Shown piece by piece: positions 35,522 through 48,356 of a stretch of 64,000 nt of DNA (positions are counted from its first letter, which is position 1; each line of letters starts with the position of its first letter). The DNA comes from Metallococcus carri (GTDB taxonomy: Bacteria > Actinomycetota > Actinomycetes > Actinomycetales > Dermatophilaceae). Location: the NCBI RefSeq assembly GCF_011440275.1, contig NZ_JAAOIV010000004.1, forward strand, positions 186,001 to 250,000. Reading direction: 5' to 3'. Made by a program: the position numbers and the translations under genes. Under the pieces are notes generated by a model that saw nothing but the letters and a program-made list of their open reading frames with translations, was not told the DNA's origin and did no database searches.

Positions 35522-36352
35522 ATGCCCGAAGGTGTGCTCGTCCTCGCTGCTACGCCCATCGGCGATCCCGCGGACGCCCCACCGCGCCTCGCGCGCGAGC
35601 TCGCCGGCGTCGACGTGATCGCCGCGGAGGACACCCGCCGGTTGCGCCGCCTCGCCGACGCGCTCGAGGTATCGCTGCCGCCGTCGGTGGTCAGCTATCA
35701 CGAACACAACGAGGCCTCCCGCACCCCGGAGCTGGTCGCCCGGGTCGCGCGCGGCGAGCGCGTCGTGCTGGTCACCGACGCGGGGATGCCGTCGGTGTCC
35801 GACCCGGGGTATCGGCTGGTCACCGCGTGCGTCGACAAGGGGCTGCGGGTCACCTGCGTGCCGGGGCCGTCAGCTGTGTTGATGGCGCTCGCGGTGTCGG
35901 GGCTGCCGGTGGACCGGTTCTGCTTCGAGGGTTTCCTGCCGCGCAAGGCGGGGGAGCGGTCCCGTCGCCTGGCCGCCCTCGTCGACGAACCGCGCACGAT
36001 GGTCTTCTTCGAGGCGCCGCACCGGCTGGCCGAGATGCTCTCGGCCCTCGCCTCCGCGTTCGGTGACGATCGCTCGGCCGCCGTATGCCGTGAGCTCACC
36101 AAGACCTACGAAGAGGTCCGCCGTGGCCCGCTCGCCGACCTCGCCGAGTGGGCGGTGGACGGCGCGCGCGGCGAGATCACGGTGGTGGTCGCTGGGGCTC
36201 CGGCGGTCCGGCATACGGCGGCCGACCTGTTGCCGGAGGTGCTCGCGCGCGTGGCCGACGGTGAGCGACTCAAGGACGTCTGCGCCGACGTCTCGTCCTC
36301 GACCGGTGTCTCCAAGAAGGCGTTGTATGACGCCGCCCTCGCCGCCCGCTGA
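35522..36352 (+). CDS. rsmI: 16S rRNA (cytidine-1402-2'-O)-methyltransferase RsmI
   Basis: About 276 residues, tetrapyrrole-methylase fold. VLAATPIGDPADAPPR at the start, AAEDTRRLRRL, SYHEHNE, VLVTDAGMPSVSDPGYRLV and VPGPSAVLMALAVSGLP are all family landmarks. It methylates C1402 of 16S rRNA in the P site. ATG 35522 preferred over GTG 35513. Starts 37 bases from the divergent pmt start. Confidence 0.96.
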   Translation: MPEGVLVLAATPIGDPADAPPRLARELAGVDVIAAEDTRRLRRLADALEVSLPPSVVSYHEHNEASRTPELVARVARGERVVLVTDAGMPSVSDPGYRLVTACVDKGLRVTCVPGPSAVLMALAVSGLPVDRFCFEGFLPRKAGERSRRLAALVDEPRTMVFFEAPHRLAEMLSALASAFGDDRSAAVCRELTKTYEEVRRGPLADLAEWAVDGARGEITVVVAGAPAVRHTAADLLPEVLARVADGERLKDVCADVSSSTGVSKKALYDAALAAR

Positions 36353-36447
36353 GATGTCGCGCCCGCCCGGTTCCGGGGCCGAGGCCGCACCTCGGTGCAC
36401 ACTGTGGGGTGGTCCGACCGGGCCGAGTGACCCGAAAGGTGGCCAGC

Positions 36448-37047
36448 ATGTTCGCAGCGTTGACCGGGGCGGGGTTGTCCGCCGCGGCTGGGCTGAACGC
36501 CTACGTGCCGTTCCTCATCGTCGCGTTGATCTCGCGGTTTACCGATGTGATCAACCTGCCGTCGTCCTTCCAGTGGATCGAGAACCCCTGGGTGATCGGC
36601 GCCTCGGTGGTGTTGCTGGCGCTTGAGGTGGTGCTCGACAAGATCCCCGGTGTGGACTCGGTCAACGACATCGTCGGCACGGCGGTGCGACCGACCATCG
36701 GTGGCGTGGTGGCTGCGGCCACGACCGCGCCGAACGCGCTGGACAACTCGACCTTCATGCACGACAACCCCTGGATCGCGGGCATCGGCGGTGCGCTCAT
36801 CGCTGGGGTCGTGCACGCCGGGAAGGCCACGGTGCGCCCGGCGATCAATATCGCCAGCCTCGGCGTCGGCGCGCCGATCGTGTCGGCGTCGGAGGATGTC
36901 ACCTCGGTCGGGCTGAGCTTCGTGGCGATCTTCCTGCCGATCCTGGTGATCATCGGGTTGGTGCTGCTCGCGTGGGCGATCTTCGCGATCCTGCGGCGGG
37001 CGCGGCGCTTCGCCCGGTGCCGACAGCGCGCCGAACTCGCCACCTAG
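36448..37047 (+). CDS. DUF4126 membrane protein
   Basis: 199 residues. Begins F-A-A-L-T-G-A-G-L-S-A-A-A-G-L-N-A-Y-V-P and has F-Q-W-I-E-N-P-W-V-I, D-K-I-P-G-V-D-S-V-N-D, T-x-R-P blocks, the DUF4126 pattern, with about five membrane helices. AAAGGTGG precedes ATG 36448. The family is widespread and uncharacterised. Confidence 0.88.
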   Translation: MFAALTGAGLSAAAGLNAYVPFLIVALISRFTDVINLPSSFQWIENPWVIGASVVLLALEVVLDKIPGVDSVNDIVGTAVRPTIGGVVAAATTAPNALDNSTFMHDNPWIAGIGGALIAGVVHAGKATVRPAINIASLGVGAPIVSASEDVTSVGLSFVAIFLPILVIIGLVLLAWAIFAILRRARRFARCRQRAELAT

Positions 37048-37082
37048 CGCGGCGTGGCCTGCGGACTCGGATGCCGTCGGCC

Positions 37083-37312
37083 CACTCGCAGGCACCCCGG
37101 CCACTCGCATGCGCTGACGTCACTTGCATGCGCTGACCACGGCATGCGAGTGCCTTTGCCGCATGCGGGTGCGCTCAGCGCTTGCAAGTGGCGCGGCGGC
37201 ATACGACTGGCACCGCCTTTTACATCTGGCACCGCATGCCGTGCCAGATGTAACACCGCCAGACCAGACGTGCACCCTCGTGCCAGACGTGCACCGCCGT
37301 GCCGGATGTACA
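37083..37312. repeat. Palindromic repeat field, two interleaved families (family 6)
   Basis: First half: copies of CACTCGCATGCGCTGAC at 37083 (partial), 37102 and 37121, then inverted forms at 37141 and 37161. Second half: ACATCTGGCAC (37222) and GTGCCAGATGT (37241) form a perfect 11-bp stem with an 8-base loop, followed by TGCCAGACGTGCACC-like copies to 37312. The whole 302-base gap 37048-37349 is taken up by these. No gene seen. Confidence 0.88.
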
Positions 37313-37349
37313 GCCCTGCGCCGGATCGGTCGGTGCCTAGGATTTCGGC

Positions 37350-37727
37350 ATGACCCAGCGCCCGATGCCGCCACCGCGGACCTCGGGTGCCGGTGCCCAC
37401 CGCAAACTGCTGCGCCTCCAACTCGCGGTGGGCGTCATCGTGCTCGCCATCGTTGCGGCCGGCCTCACCTGGTGGTGGAACAGCCAGCAGCAGCAACGCA
37501 ACTGGCTGATGACCTACGGCTCGGTCCAACAGAGCACCACCAAGGACGGCCGCACACAACTCACCGTCGGCTATCAGGCCGGCGGCAGGCGGCATACCGT
37601 CACCGGCGACGTCGACCCGGCGGCGTTCGCCTTCGGCGGGCGCACGGTGTGGGTCTGTTATGCCGTCGACGACCCGGCCACCGCACGCCTGCGCCTCCCC
37701 ACCGACCCTCTCTGCGAACAGCGCTGA
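37350..37727 (+). CDS. Single-pass membrane protein, unknown function
   Basis: 125 residues: Pro-rich cytoplasmic start, one membrane segment (LQLAVGVIVLAIVAAGLTWWW, about 23-43), then a small beta-rich extracellular part with T-Y-G-S-V-Q-Q-S, G-G-R-R-H-T-V-T-G and V-C-Y-A-V-D-D-P, reminiscent of DUF3592-like proteins but not a secure match. The two cysteines near the end could pair. Confidence 0.75.
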   Translation: MTQRPMPPPRTSGAGAHRKLLRLQLAVGVIVLAIVAAGLTWWWNSQQQQRNWLMTYGSVQQSTTKDGRTQLTVGYQAGGRRHTVTGDVDPAAFAFGGRTVWVCYAVDDPATARLRLPTDPLCEQR

Positions 37728-37757
37728 CCGCTGAGGGCTTTCGGGCAGACTTGCTGG

Positions 37758-37979
37758 ATGGAAGCGCATTCGGTCCGGTCGGCGAAAGCCCACCTCTCGC
37801 GGCTCCTGCACGACGTCGAGGCGGGGCGGGAGGTGACGATCCTGCGCGGAAAGCGTCCCGTCGCACGGATCGTGCCGATCGCCGAAGCACAGCGGCGGCG
37901 GTTCGGACAGATGAAGTTCTCGGTGCCCGATGACTTCGACGCGCCGATCCCTGACGAGGAGTTGGCGCGCTGGCAGTGA
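37758..37979 (+). CDS. Phd/YefM-type antitoxin without a visible toxin
   Basis: 73 residues. S-V-R-S-A-K-A-H-L-S-R-L-L-H-D-V-E-A-G-R-E-V and I-L-R-G-K-R-P-V-A-R-I-V-P is the Phd/YefM DNA-binding fold, with an acidic C-terminus of the kind that wraps a PIN (VapC) toxin (D-E-E-L-A-R-W-Q). Downstream there are only 59 bases before a convergent stop, with a short GGCATC/GATGCC hairpin, so no toxin gene follows. Upstream is an unrelated membrane protein. It looks like an orphan or a remnant. Confidence 0.85.
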   Translation: MEAHSVRSAKAHLSRLLHDVEAGREVTILRGKRPVARIVPIAEAQRRRFGQMKFSVPDDFDAPIPDEELARWQ

Positions 37980-38038
37980 GGCATCCCCGCGATGCCGAGT
38001 GCTCTTGAGATGAGCGCGCCGGCAGTGCTTATGCGGGG

Positions 38039-38812
38039 CTAGAACGAGCGCAATGCGGTGTCGAGGGCCAACTCGGCCGAGCAGGGGATATCCGGCTGGA
38101 CACCGACGCCTTCCCAGTTGATGCCGGTGAACACACTGACGAATCGGCCGGTCGGGATCTGCGCCACCAAGCCGTCGTCGAGCGGGAAGTGGTCGACCGG
38201 ATGGGCGCCGCCACCCGTCACCTCGCCGACCACGATCGCGCGGCCGGCCGCCTGCAGGACATAGGCGAGGTCCTCGCCGCCGGAGAACGTGCGGTGACTC
38301 GTCAACACCGAGACCGGCATCGTCAGCTGCGGATCGGCAGGGCTGATCCACTGCTCCACCGGGGCCGCGTCGCGCTTCTCGAAGCGCCCGACCAGCACCG
38401 GTGTGGCACCCAGCAGATGCCCTTCCAATGCGGCGACGACGTCGGTGTCGCCACCACCGCACGCGCGCAGATCGATGATCAGCCGTTCTGCTCCCGCCAC
38501 CTCAGCGGCGGCCGATCGCACCGCGGCTTCGTCGTCGGGAAACACCGGAGCGATCGAGAGTATGGCGGTCGGTCCCGTCCACGTGACTGCGAAAGCTCCT
38601 GTGGGGTCGGCGGATTCGCGAGGGAGGTGCCGTATGCCGAGGTGCCCGTCCGGCGCCACGGAACGGATCACCTCGTTCGCTGCGGCCAGGTCCGGCAGGG
38701 CAGCGTCGACCCGGGTCGCGACGCCACGGATGGCATCGGCATACCCCGGCGCGAGATCGGCGAGGACGTAATGCTCGGCGACGAGATCGGCGAAGCGTTG
38801 AGCGATCGACAT
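38039..38812 (-). CDS. S41 family peptidase-like protein
   Basis: 257 residues. The core I-I-D-L-R-A-C-G-G-G-D-T-D (about 126-138) and V-L-T-S-H-R-T-F-S-G-G-E-D-L-A-Y (catalytic Ser in T-F-S-G-G-E, about 190) match C-terminal processing peptidase/interphotoreceptor retinoid-binding-like S41 proteins. No PDZ domain and no signal peptide, so it is probably cytoplasmic. Divergent from an ArsR-like regulator over 55 bases with an inverted repeat. Start ATG 38812. Confidence 0.86.
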   Translation of the reverse strand: MSIAQRFADLVAEHYVLADLAPGYADAIRGVATRVDAALPDLAAANEVIRSVAPDGHLGIRHLPRESADPTGAFAVTWTGPTAILSIAPVFPDDEAAVRSAAAEVAGAERLIIDLRACGGGDTDVVAALEGHLLGATPVLVGRFEKRDAAPVEQWISPADPQLTMPVSVLTSHRTFSGGEDLAYVLQAAGRAIVVGEVTGGGAHPVDHFPLDDGLVAQIPTGRFVSVFTGINWEGVGVQPDIPCSAELALDTALRSF

Positions 38813-38828
38813 ACCGCCAGTGCAGTCG

Positions 38829-38843
38829 CTCTTGACAGAAGAG
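38829..38843. promoter_or_regulatory. Candidate ArsR-type operator/promoter
   Basis: CTCTT-GACAG-AAGAG is a 5-bp inverted repeat between the divergent S41 and regulator genes; CGCTCTTGAC is repeated at 38828 and 38849, and TTGACA (38832) could be a -35. Regulation by the adjacent protein is inferred. Confidence 0.5.
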
Positions 38844-38867
38844 TCCAACGCTCTTGACGCTTTCGGC

Positions 38868-39344
38868 ATGACGACCCATCAGGTCCGTCCCGGCGAGCAG
38901 AGCGCGTCACTGCAGCACCCGATGCGGCACCGCCTGCTGCTCGCCCTGCCCGACGAGGGTGGCGTGATCAGCGAACTGGCTCGCATCCTGCAGACCCACA
39001 AGGGCAATGTCGCCCACCATCTGGCAGTCCTCGAACGGGTCGGACTGGTCGAGCGGGCTGGCACCCGGACCGGTCGCGGCGGCACCCGCATCATCTGGCG
39101 GCGCACCTTCGACCAGCTCGCCTTCGAGGGCGACCGCGAGGCGACCGACGGCATGCTCGGCGCGGTGCGCGACGGCGTGCTCGCCGACGAAACGGCTCTG
39201 CTGGACCTGCGTCACCTGCGCTTGCGGCCCGAGGATGCCGAGCGAATCGCGCTGCAACTCAAGGGATTCGTCGACGGACTGCGACCTGCGCCGAAGGGCA
39301 GCCCGTCGTATGGCGTGCTGGTCGGTGTCTACCGCGCGCACTAA
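38868..39344 (+). CDS. ArsR-like winged-helix regulator
   Basis: 158 residues. Residues 15-75 form a winged helix (H-P-M-R-H-R-L-L-L-A-L, H-K-G-N-V-A-H-H-L-A-V-L-E-R-V-G-L-V, R-T-G-R-G-G-T-R wing), typical of ArsR/helix_turn_helix_5 proteins. No metal-binding cysteines. Divergent from the S41 peptidase, which it may control. Ligand unknown. Confidence 0.85.
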   Translation: MTTHQVRPGEQSASLQHPMRHRLLLALPDEGGVISELARILQTHKGNVAHHLAVLERVGLVERAGTRTGRGGTRIIWRRTFDQLAFEGDREATDGMLGAVRDGVLADETALLDLRHLRLRPEDAERIALQLKGFVDGLRPAPKGSPSYGVLVGVYRAH

Positions 39345-39410
39345 GGCGAGCGGACGCATGGTGGGAATCGGTGCGAAGGGGAGCGGGCGGCATACCTAGG
39401 ATGAGCAGCC

Positions 39411-41198
39411 ATGAAGATCCTGTCCGCTGTCGCCTGGCCGTACACGAACGGCCCCCGGCATATCGGCCACGTCGCCGGTTTCGGGGTGCCCTCCGATGTG
39501 TTCAGCCGCTACATGCGGATGGCCGGCCACGACGTGCTCATGGTGAGCGGCACCGACGAGCACGGCACGCCGATCCTGGTGCTGGCCGACCAGGAGGGGT
39601 TGCCGGTCCAGGACGTCGTCGACAAATACAACGCGGTGATCGCCCAGGACCTCACCGACCTCGGGCTGTCCTACGACCTGTTCACCCGCACGACGACCCG
39701 CAACCACTATGCGGTCGTGCAGGAGATGTTCCGGCAGATCCGCGACAACGGGTACCTGATCGAGCAGTCCACGATGACCGCGATCAGCGCCAAGACCGGC
39801 CGCACGCTGCCCGACCGCTACATCGAGGGCACCTGCCCGATCTGCGGTTTCCCCGAGGCGCGCGGCGACCAGTGCGACAACTGCGGCAACCAGCTCGACC
39901 CCACCGACCTGATCAACCCGGTGAGCAAGGTCGACGGCCTGCCGCCGAAATTCGCCCAGTCCCAACACTTTTTCCTCGATCTGCCCGCCCTCGCGAGCGC
40001 CCTGCAGGCCTGGCTGGACGAGGTGGACGCGGCCGGCACCTGGCGCCCGGGCGTCATCAACTTCGCCAAGAACATCGCCAAGGACATGCACCCGCGCGCG
40101 ATGACCCGCGACATCGACTGGGGCATCCCGATCCCGGTCGAGGGCTGGGAGGGCAAGCGCTTCTACGTCTGGTTCGACGCGGTGATCGGCTACTTGTCCG
40201 CCGCGATCGAGTGGGCCCGGCGCCTCGGCGAGCCGGAGAAGTGGCGCGACTGGTGGAACAACCCCGCCCTGCGCTCCTACTACTTCCAGGGCAAGGACAA
40301 TGTCACCTTCCACGCCCAGATCTGGCCGGCCGAGCTGCTCGGCTACATGGGCAAGGGCGACAAGGGCGGCGAGCCCGGGAGGTATGGCGAGCTGCAGCTG
40401 CCGACCGAGGTCGTCGCCTCCGGCTTCCTCAACCTGGGGTCGGGTCAGTTCTCCACCAGCCGCGGCAACGTGATCTACGTGCAAGACGTCATCGCCCGGT
40501 ATGGCGCCGACGCGATCCGCTATTTCATCTGCGCAGCGGGGCCGGAGACCCAGGACGCGCCCTTCACTTGGGAGGACTTCGTCCAGCGCAACAACGCTGA
40601 GCTGGTCGGTGCGTGGGGCAACCTGGTCAACCGCACCGCGGCGATGATCGCCAAGAACTTCGGCGAAATCCCTTCTGCCACAAGGCTGGAGCCGATCGAC
40701 GAGGAGCTGCTGGCCGCCATACGGCAGGGGTTCACCACGGTCGGTGACTTGCTCGAGCGGCAGCGGCAGAAGGCCGCCATCGCCGAGGTGATGCGGCTGG
40801 TGCGCGAGGCCAACAAGTACGTCACCGACACCGAGCCCTTCCGGCTCAAGGGCGACGACCAGCGCGACCGGCTGGCGACCGTGCTGCACACGCTCGCCCA
40901 GGCGGTGCAGGACCTGAACACGATGATGGCGCCGTTCTTGCCGCACTCGGCCAACCAGGTGGCGGCCCTGCTCGGGCACGAGGGCGAGTTCATGCCGATG
41001 CCGCGGCTGGAGCAGGTGCGCGACCTCGACGACGAGTCGCGCGCCTACCCGATCATCACCGGCGACTACTCGGCCACGCCGCGGTGGGAGTCGACGCCGG
41101 TGCGGGTCGGCACGCCGGTCGCCAAGCCCACGCCGATCTTCACCAAGCTCGACGCCAAGACGGTCGTCGCCGAAGAGAACGCCCGGCTGGGCCGGTAG
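39411..41198 (+). CDS. metG: Methionine-tRNA ligase
   Basis: 595 residues, class I synthetase. The HIGH motif is literal (PRHIGHVAG, 16-24). A zinc knuckle has CPIC...CDNC (about 143-161). The second signature reads F-S-T-S-R-G-N in place of KMSKS (about 350), a variant known from one MetRS branch. There is no C-terminal dimerisation domain. Start ATG 39411. tatD begins on the next base after the stop. Confidence 0.96.
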   Translation: MKILSAVAWPYTNGPRHIGHVAGFGVPSDVFSRYMRMAGHDVLMVSGTDEHGTPILVLADQEGLPVQDVVDKYNAVIAQDLTDLGLSYDLFTRTTTRNHYAVVQEMFRQIRDNGYLIEQSTMTAISAKTGRTLPDRYIEGTCPICGFPEARGDQCDNCGNQLDPTDLINPVSKVDGLPPKFAQSQHFFLDLPALASALQAWLDEVDAAGTWRPGVINFAKNIAKDMHPRAMTRDIDWGIPIPVEGWEGKRFYVWFDAVIGYLSAAIEWARRLGEPEKWRDWWNNPALRSYYFQGKDNVTFHAQIWPAELLGYMGKGDKGGEPGRYGELQLPTEVVASGFLNLGSGQFSTSRGNVIYVQDVIARYGADAIRYFICAAGPETQDAPFTWEDFVQRNNAELVGAWGNLVNRTAAMIAKNFGEIPSATRLEPIDEELLAAIRQGFTTVGDLLERQRQKAAIAEVMRLVREANKYVTDTEPFRLKGDDQRDRLATVLHTLAQAVQDLNTMMAPFLPHSANQVAALLGHEGEFMPMPRLEQVRDLDDESRAYPIITGDYSATPRWESTPVRVGTPVAKPTPIFTKLDAKTVVAEENARLGR

Positions 41199-43137
<1,939 letters not shown>

Positions 43138-43168
43138 CCGCAGGGAGTTACCTCCAGCGCTCTCTAGG

Positions 43169-44020
43169 ATGGCCGCCGTGACTCTCCTCGGCGCGGCGCA
43201 GATCCGCGCATTGGCGACCGAACTCGGCATACGGCCGACCAAGTCCTGGGGGCAGAACTTCGTCGTCGACGCCAACACGGTCCGCAAGATCGTCCGCCTC
43301 GCAGAGGTCACCGGCGACGACCACGTCGTCGAAGTCGGTCCCGGCCTCGGCTCGCTCACCCTCGCGCTGCTGACCGAGACCGCATCGGTCACGGCTGTCG
43401 AGATCGACCCGGTGCTGGCCGCGCGGCTGCCGCGCACCATCGGTGAGTTCGACCCCGAGCACGCCGATCGCCTGCGGGTAGTCGCCGCGGATGCCCTGAC
43501 GCTGCGCGAACTGCCCGACCCGCAACCGACCGCGCTCGTCGCCAACCTGCCCTACAACGTGTCGGTGCCGGTCGTCCTGTCCCTCCTCGAGCATTTCCCG
43601 TCGATCCGGCGCGTGCTCGTCATGGTGCAGTTGGAGGTCGCCGAGCGACTCGCCGCCGCTCCCGGCAGCAAGGCCTACGGAGTCCCGAGCGTCAAGGCCG
43701 CCTGGTATGCCGACGTCCGCCTGGCCGACCGTGTCGGCCGCACCGTCTTTTGGCCCGCCCCCAATGTCGACTCCGGCCTCGTCGCGATGACCCGCCGCCA
43801 CCCTCCGGTGACGACGGCCACCCGGCGGGAGGTCTTCGCGTGCATCGACGCGGCCTTCGCCCAGCGCCGCAAGACCCTGCGCGCGGCGCTGGCCGGGTGG
43901 GCGGGATCGGCACCCGCCGCCGAGGAAGCCCTCCGCCGCGCCGGCATCGATCCCACCTGGCGAGGCGAACGGCTATCGGTGGAGCAGTTCGCCGCCATCG
44001 CGGCCGCACGCATTGCATAG
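43169..44020 (+). CDS. rsmA: 16S rRNA (A1518/A1519-N6)-dimethyltransferase RsmA (KsgA)
   Basis: 283 residues. [12 protein letters not shown] at 24-35, SAM motif [13 protein letters not shown], motif [14 protein letters not shown] (N-L-P-Y catalytic) and P-A-P-N-V-D-S are conserved. It dimethylates two adenines near the 3' end of 16S rRNA. ATG 43169 or GTG 43178 could be the start. ispE follows 10 bases later. Confidence 0.96.
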   Translation: MAAVTLLGAAQIRALATELGIRPTKSWGQNFVVDANTVRKIVRLAEVTGDDHVVEVGPGLGSLTLALLTETASVTAVEIDPVLAARLPRTIGEFDPEHADRLRVVAADALTLRELPDPQPTALVANLPYNVSVPVVLSLLEHFPSIRRVLVMVQLEVAERLAAAPGSKAYGVPSVKAAWYADVRLADRVGRTVFWPAPNVDSGLVAMTRRHPPVTTATRREVFACIDAAFAQRRKTLRAALAGWAGSAPAAEEALRRAGIDPTWRGERLSVEQFAAIAAARIA

Positions 44021-44030
44021 GGTGGGCGAC

Positions 44031-44936
44031 ATGCAAGCGGTGACGGTGCGAGTGCCGGCGAAAGTCAACCTCGCCCTCACCGTCGGGCCACCCCGCGAAG
44101 ACGGCTTCCACGGGCTCGCCACGATCTTCCACGCGGTCAACCTCACCGACGATGTCACCGTCGAGCCGGCATCGTCCTGGTCGTGCACGGTGACCGGCCC
44201 GGACGCCGCGCGCGTGCCGACCGACGACTCCAACCTCGCGGTCAAGGCAGCCAAGCGGCTGGCGCGATCCTTCCCCGAGATCGGCCCGATGCGCATCACG
44301 ATCGACAAGTCGATCCCGGTCGCCGGCGGCATGGCCGGCGGTTCCGCCGACGCTGCGGCCACCCTCGTCGCGGTCGACGCGCTCTTCGATCTCGGCATCT
44401 CCCGCAAGCGCCTGCTCGGGTATGCCGCCCGCCTCGGCTCCGATGTCCCCTTCGCCCTCGTCGGTGGCACCGCGCTCGGCTCGGGCCGCGGCGAGGAGCT
44501 CGCACCGGTGCTCGGTGGCGGCAGTTACGAGTGGGTTTTCGCCCTCCAGCGCGAGGGTTTGTCCACCCCCCAGGTGTATGCCGAGTGCGATCGCCTCCGT
44601 GCCGACCGCGCGGTTCCCGTGCCGATGGTGAGCGAGGAGATGATGACGGCGCTGCGTGGCGGCGATGTGCACGCGCTCGCCGAGCATCTGCACAACGACC
44701 TGCAGGATGCCGCGATCGCGCTCCGGCCGACGCTGCGCGACACCCTCGAGACCGGCCTGGAGGAGGGGGCGCTCGCCGCCGTGGTGTCCGGCTCCGGGCC
44801 GACCTGCGCGTTCTTGTGCGAGAACCGCTCCGGTGCGCTCGATCTGATGGTCGCGCTCAACGCGGCCAAGGTCGCCGACGACATTGTCCGAGCCTCCGGG
44901 CCGCACCCCGGCGCCAAAGTCACCTCGCACGGGTAG
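44031..44936 (+). CDS. ispE: 4-diphosphocytidyl-2-C-methyl-D-erythritol kinase IspE
   Basis: 301 residues, GHMP kinase. VPAKVNLALTVGPPREDGFHGL at the start (shown in part: AKVNLALTV), the ATP loop PVAGGMAGGSADAAATL, GSDVPFALVGGTALGSGRGE and the C-terminal VSGSGPTCAFL are diagnostic. Fourth step of the non-mevalonate isoprenoid route. ATG 44031 with GGGTGGG upstream. ABC-F gene starts 3 bases after the stop. Confidence 0.96.
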   Translation: MQAVTVRVPAKVNLALTVGPPREDGFHGLATIFHAVNLTDDVTVEPASSWSCTVTGPDAARVPTDDSNLAVKAAKRLARSFPEIGPMRITIDKSIPVAGGMAGGSADAAATLVAVDALFDLGISRKRLLGYAARLGSDVPFALVGGTALGSGRGEELAPVLGGGSYEWVFALQREGLSTPQVYAECDRLRADRAVPVPMVSEEMMTALRGGDVHALAEHLHNDLQDAAIALRPTLRDTLETGLEEGALAAVVSGSGPTCAFLCENRSGALDLMVALNAAKVADDIVRASGPHPGAKVTSHG

Positions 44937-44939
44937 GAC

Positions 44940-46745
<1,806 letters not shown>

Positions 46746-46761
46746 GCCACGGCCCGGCGTG

Positions 46762-46951
46762 TTTGCGTCAACGGGTGACCGCGACGCGCCGGGGGAAGGC
46801 GATGTGTCGGCGTGTTTGCGTCAACGGGTGACCGCGACGCGCCGGGGGAAGGCGATGTGTCGGCGCGTTTGCGTCAACGATTGACCGCGACGCGCCGGGG
46901 GAAGGCGATGTGTCGGCGTGTTTGCGTCAACGATTGACCGCGACGCGCCAG
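46762..46951. repeat. Repeat family 5, 53-bp tandem array x4
   Basis: TTTGCGTCAACG begins units at 46762, 46815, 46868 and 46921, an exact 53-bp period; the last unit is cut after GCGACGCGCC. Units 3 and 4 contain GTCAA-CGA-TTGAC, units 1 and 2 the altered GTCA-ACGGG-TGAC, within an outer GCGTC/GACGC. The array fills the gap between the convergent ABC-F and MarR genes and ends 4 bases from the MarR stop. Confidence 0.96.
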
Positions 46952-46954
46952 AGT

Positions 46955-47479
46955 TCAGGCGCGGGCCGGCGCGTCCTGGCCGGTTTCGACGGCGGTGAGC
47001 AACTGCCGCAACGCGATCGCCAGAGCATCCCGCTCGGCCGCGGGCAAGCCGTCGAGCAGCGCGCGCTCATGATCGAGCAGGTCGGCCATCGCCGCGTCGA
47101 CCACGGTGCGCCCCTTGGCGGTGAGGCGCACCAGCACCCCGCGCCGGTCGGTCGGTGCGGGCCGGCGCTCGACATACCCGCGCTGAGCGAGTCGGTCGAC
47201 CCGGTTGGTCATCGTGCCGCTGGTGACCAGGGTCGCCTGGCCGAGCGCGCCGGGGGAGAGCTCATAGGGACGGCCCTCGCGGCGCAGCGCGGACAGGACG
47301 TCGAACTCCCAGCTCTCCAGGTCGTGCGCGGCGAAGGTCGTGCCGCGGGTGCGATCGAACTGGCGCGCCAGCCGGGAGATCCGTGAGAGCACGTGCATGG
47401 GCGCGACGTCGAGGTCGGGGCGCTCGCGATGCCACGCCTCGACGATGAGGTCCACCTCGTCGCGCGCCGCATCCGTCAT
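46955..47479 (-). CDS. MarR family transcriptional regulator
   Basis: 174 residues with the MarR winged helix: F-A-A-H-D-L-E-S-W-E-F-D-V-L-S-A-L-R-R, the recognition helix region TLVTSGTMTNRVDRLAQRGYVER and the wing P-T-D-R-R-G-V-L-V-R-L-T. Divergent from a methyltransferase; the 76-base gap holds two operator-like palindromes. ATG 47479. It probably represses itself and the methyltransferase/VOC pair. Ligand unknown. Confidence 0.92.
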   Translation of the reverse strand: MTDAARDEVDLIVEAWHRERPDLDVAPMHVLSRISRLARQFDRTRGTTFAAHDLESWEFDVLSALRREGRPYELSPGALGQATLVTSGTMTNRVDRLAQRGYVERRPAPTDRRGVLVRLTAKGRTVVDAAMADLLDHERALLDGLPAAERDALAIALRQLLTAVETGQDAPARA

Positions 47480-47492
47480 GACGGCAGCATAG

Positions 47493-47544
47493 TTGACATC
47501 GAGTTTCTTGATGTCAAGATATAGATGTCTCGACGTCAAGATAT
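47493..47544. promoter_or_regulatory. Twin MarR operators
   Basis: TCTTGATGTCAAGATAT (47506-47522) and TCTCGACGTCAAGATAT (47528-47544) are 22 bp apart start to start, two helical turns, on the same DNA face. A third half, TTGACATC (47493), pairs with GATGTCAA (47510). The second site overlaps the methyltransferase promoter region and ends just before its AGGAG ribosome site. Confidence 0.8.
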
Positions 47545-47555
47545 TAGGAGCGGTC

Positions 47556-48356
47556 GTGCCGAGCTGGGACCCCACGCAATACGAACGGTTCGCCGACCAT
47601 CGCACTCGCCCCTTCGTCGATCTCTTGGCGCGGGTGCGCACCGAGGCGCCGCGCACGGTGGTCGACCTCGGTTGTGGCAACGGTCTGGCCACGCTGCTGC
47701 TCGCTCAGCGATGGCCGCAGGCGCGCATCGTGGGCATCGACTCATCGGCCGCGATGTTGGCCCAGGCAGCCGCACACGACACCGCGAACCGCGTGGAGTG
47801 GGTGGAAGCCGATGTCTCCCAATGGAATCCGCGTGATCAGCGGCCCGATGTCATCGTCACCAACGCGACCCTGCAGTGGGTGCCCGATCACGAACCGCTG
47901 ATCGAGCGGTGGGTGTCGGCACTGCCGCCCGGCGGCGCGTTCGCTATGCAGGTGCCCGGCAATTTCACCGCCCACTCGCACCGGATCATCCGGGAGGCCG
48001 TCGCCGACCACCCGCGCGCCGCCGACCTCAGCGGGCTGCTGCGCGCCGACCCCGTGCGCGACCCGGCGGGCTACGCCGGGGTGATCGGGCGGCATACGGC
48101 CGATGTCGACGCGTGGGAGACGACCTACCTGCAGCTGCTCGATCCCGTTGGGGCACAGGCGCATCCGGTGCTCGAATGGGTGAAGGGCACGGCACTGCGT
48201 CCGATTATCGAGGCGCTGACGCCGGAGGAGACCGAGTCCTTCCTCGACGACCTCGCGAGGCGACTCGACGCGGCATACCCCCGCAGGCCGTATGGCGTGC
48301 CGTTCCCCTTCCGGCGGGTGTTCGCCGTGGCGCACATCCCGGGTGATGCCCGATGA
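47556..48356 (+). CDS. tam: Trans-aconitate 2-methyltransferase-like SAM methyltransferase
   Basis: 266 residues from GTG 47556, with AGGAG upstream. W-D-P-T-Q-Y-E-R-F-A-D-H-R-x-R-P-F at the start, SAM motif VVDLGCGNGLATLLLA (about 34-49), D-S-S-A-A-M-L and NATLQWVPDHEPL are the Tam pattern. The enzyme methylates trans-aconitate, an inhibitor formed spontaneously from cis-aconitate. Under MarR control by context and overlapped (ATGA) by a VOC-family gene. Confidence 0.9.
   Translation: MPSWDPTQYERFADHRTRPFVDLLARVRTEAPRTVVDLGCGNGLATLLLAQRWPQARIVGIDSSAAMLAQAAAHDTANRVEWVEADVSQWNPRDQRPDVIVTNATLQWVPDHEPLIERWVSALPPGGAFAMQVPGNFTAHSHRIIREAVADHPRAADLSGLLRADPVRDPAGYAGVIGRHTADVDAWETTYLQLLDPVGAQAHPVLEWVKGTALRPIIEALTPEETESFLDDLARRLDAAYPRRPYGVPFPFRRVFAVAHIPGDAR

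Noticed and set aside
37350-37727. Toxin partner for the Phd-type antitoxin
   Set aside because: It is a single-pass membrane protein with a proline-rich head, unlike PIN or RelE toxins.
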